The notes under the pieces were generated by a model. That model did not search any database and was not told the origin of the DNA. It worked only from the letters and a program-made list of their open reading frames with translations. This document shows positions 45,327 to 46,615 of a stretch of 46,615 nt of DNA, piece after piece. The position numbers and the translations under genes were made by a program. Position 1 is the stretch's first letter. Each line of letters opens with the position of its first letter. This stretch comes from an uncultured OCS116 cluster bacterium (GTDB lineage: Bacteria > Pseudomonadota > Alphaproteobacteria > Rhizobiales > TMED25): positions 1-46,615 of the forward strand of contig CACPAS010000008.1 in NCBI GenBank assembly GCA_902632055.1, written 5' to 3'.

Positions 45327-45705
45327 TAAGTTTATCTTTCTTTTCAAAACCCATTGCATTTCCATTGATGCAGTATCTAAGACCCGTTGGTTTGGGGCCG
45401 TCATTAAAAAGGTGTCCCAGATGGGCATCACAATTTGCACATTTCACTTCTGTTCGGATCATGAAATGACTATTATCGCTATGCTCAGAAATATTCATCT
45501 TGTATTCTGTATCATAGAAACTTGGCCAACCAGAGCCTGAGTCATACTTATGGGTTGAAGCAAATAATGGTGTATTACAACAAATGCATGTGAAGGTACC
45601 ATCTGATTTTTCATTTAGATGTGGTCCTGTAAAAGGACGCTCTGTTCCAGACTCCCTAGTAACATAATATTGCAATTCAGTTAGATTTTCATTTCGTTTA
45701 TTCAT
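45316..45705 (-). CDS. msrB: Peptide-methionine (R)-S-oxide reductase
   Basis: MsrB reduces the R form of methionine sulfoxide in proteins. The 129-residue protein has the two zinc-binding CxxC pairs (Cys40/Cys43 and Cys89/Cys92), the SGSGWPSF core at residues 57-64, [18 protein letters not shown], and the catalytic Cys112 in [13 protein letters not shown], where the family usually has RYCVNSAAL or RYCINGxAL. It is probably cotranscribed with gcdH (11-base overlap). sodB, 1.3 kb downstream, is another oxidative-stress gene but has its own terminator. Confidence 0.95.
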   Translation of the reverse strand: MNKRNENLTELQYYVTRESGTERPFTGPHLNEKSDGTFTCICCNTPLFASTHKYDSGSGWPSFYDTEYKMNISEHSDNSHFMIRTEVKCANCDAHLGHLFNDGPKPTGLRYCINGNAMGFEKKDKLNGK

Positions 45706-45723
45706 TATTTTATTCTATCACAT

Positions 45724-46615
45724 TTACGCAAATAGATAAAATAGCAGAAATAAACCAAGCAGAATTGCCGTCCACAGCGCCATATTTCCGGTTGACCAAG
45801 AGCGTCCAAGCATCCCAGAAGGACCACTATGCTTGTGCAAACTTTTAATTGTTTGAGTTCCTAAATTATCTATAGAATGAATAAGAGTATGTACCTTTTT
45901 GAGTAAGTAAGTGTCAAATAAATTGACAACTAATACACCAAATTTTCTCCAGAACCAGTCGAAATCAAGCGTAATGGTAAGCGTTCGTTTTAAATACTTC
46001 AATAGAATGAAAAATGCTAAACCGGAGAACATCAGTAGTTGCAATTGCGATGATACATGATCCAATGTATATGGTACATATTTGACGTCATATGGCAGAA
46101 TTGAATAAAGTAGACCAGGAAAAACACCAATTAATATACACAGCGCTGATAAAAGTATCATTGCAAACCTCATATTTTTTGGGGGGTCCTGGGCTTTAAT
46201 TTTCGCATCTTTTTGAAAAAATACAAACCATGGGACTTTTATTCCAGCATGCAGAAAAACCCCAGCAGATGCCATTGTCAAGAGAAGCCACAATATCTTG
46301 AGTTCTTCATATACGGTAGCCTGTACAGTTAGAGACTTGGATATGAAACCTGAGGTTAAAGGAAATGCAGATATTGATAGTGCGCCAATGATACCACAAA
46401 TCATCGTAAGAGGCATTGTCTTATACAAACCACCTAGATCAGTGCATTTTGTACGTCCTGTGATGTAAAATACTGAACCAGCGCTCATCAGTAGTAGGGC
46501 CTTGTATATAATGTGCGTAAAGGCATGTGAGGATGCGCCATTTATCGCTATTTCAGTTCCAATACCAACTGCTACAATCATAAAGCCGACCTGATTAACG
46601 ATAGAGTATGACAGG
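45724..46615 (-). CDS. Proton-translocating antiporter subunit, MnhD/NuoL-like, C-terminal part (runs off right edge)
   Basis: The frame is open to the right edge, so about 297 C-terminal residues are visible and the N-terminal part is outside the window. YSIVNQVGFMIVAVGIGTE, then SHAFTHIIYKALLLMSAGSVFYITG and LGGLYKTMPLTMICGIIGALSISAFPLTSGFISK, are typical of MnhD (subunit D of Mrp-type cation/proton antiporters) and of its complex I relatives NuoL/NuoN; a conserved channel Lys lies in IIYKALL and in FISKS. The C-terminal 100 residues are less conserved, with two more hydrophobic stretches. Whether it belongs to an Mrp antiporter cannot be told without the neighbours. Confidence 0.85.
   Translation of the reverse strand, partial: LSYSIVNQVGFMIVAVGIGTEIAINGASSHAFTHIIYKALLLMSAGSVFYITGRTKCTDLGGLYKTMPLTMICGIIGALSISAFPLTSGFISKSLTVQATVYEELKILWLLLTMASAGVFLHAGIKVPWFVFFQKDAKIKAQDPPKNMRFAMILLSALCILIGVFPGLLYSILPYDVKYVPYTLDHVSSQLQLLMFSGLAFFILLKYLKRTLTITLDFDWFWRKFGVLVVNLFDTYLLKKVHTLIHSIDNLGTQTIKSLHKHSGPSGMLGRSWSTGNMALWTAILLGLFLLFYLFA

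Overview
This is a compact, AT-rich bacterial chromosome segment (roughly one third G+C by eye). It most resembles a streamlined marine Alphaproteobacterium. The gene order xseB-dxs-tlyA, the order polyprenyl synthase / TrmN-like methyltransferase / glyQ / glyS / ppdK, an ETF-ubiquinone oxidoreductase and a YgfZ-type protein are all familiar from that class. Small genome size is suggested by near-zero spacers, by convergent genes that share stop codons, and by the absence of any gene-free stretch over 300 bases (the longest is about 206 bases, 43235-43440). I saw no insertion sequence, phage gene, CRISPR array or rRNA. There is one tRNA, Gln(UUG).

Layout. Positions 1-4200 hold the end of ETF-QO, ispE, a long-chain polyprenyl diphosphate synthase and a TrmN6-like methyltransferase. 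Positions 4277-9959 hold glyQ, glyS and ppdK. Positions 9960-13375 (minus) are a nadA-nadB-nadC operon for de novo NAD synthesis. Positions 13490-17199 hold a dual-specificity-type phosphatase, ygfZ, an AcuI/YhdH reductase, a Nudix hydrolase and the tRNA t6A enzyme Sua5/TsaC. Positions 17294-22790 hold xseB, dxs, tlyA, aroC, fabI and pdxH. Positions 22796-25803 hold a metallo-beta-lactamase-fold hydrolase, tRNA-Gln, a photolyase/cryptochrome-family gene and an overlapping DUF3429 membrane protein.

The most interesting region is 25800-37717. A leftward group (HPP membrane protein, NAD-formate dehydrogenase, flavin monooxygenase, amidase) faces a rightward group. The rightward genes are a NIPSNAP protein, a ThDP enzyme resembling 2-hydroxyacyl-CoA lyase, a very clear formyl-CoA:oxalate-type CoA-transferase, a stand-alone 10-formyl-THF hydrolase-like protein, formate-THF ligase and a ketopantoate-reductase-like enzyme. 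Read together they suggest that a 2-hydroxy acid (or oxalate) is activated with CoA from formyl-CoA and cleaved to regenerate formyl-CoA. The released formate would then be oxidised by Fdh or assimilated by Fhs. The individual family calls are mostly firm; the pathway is inference.

The window ends with cinA, an MFS transporter, a glycine betaine/proline-type ABC operon (binding protein, permease, ATPase; a strong hairpin lies after the binding-protein gene), sodB with a clear terminator, msrB overlapping glutaryl-CoA dehydrogenase, and the C-terminal part of an MnhD/NuoL-type proton-translocating subunit that runs off the right edge.
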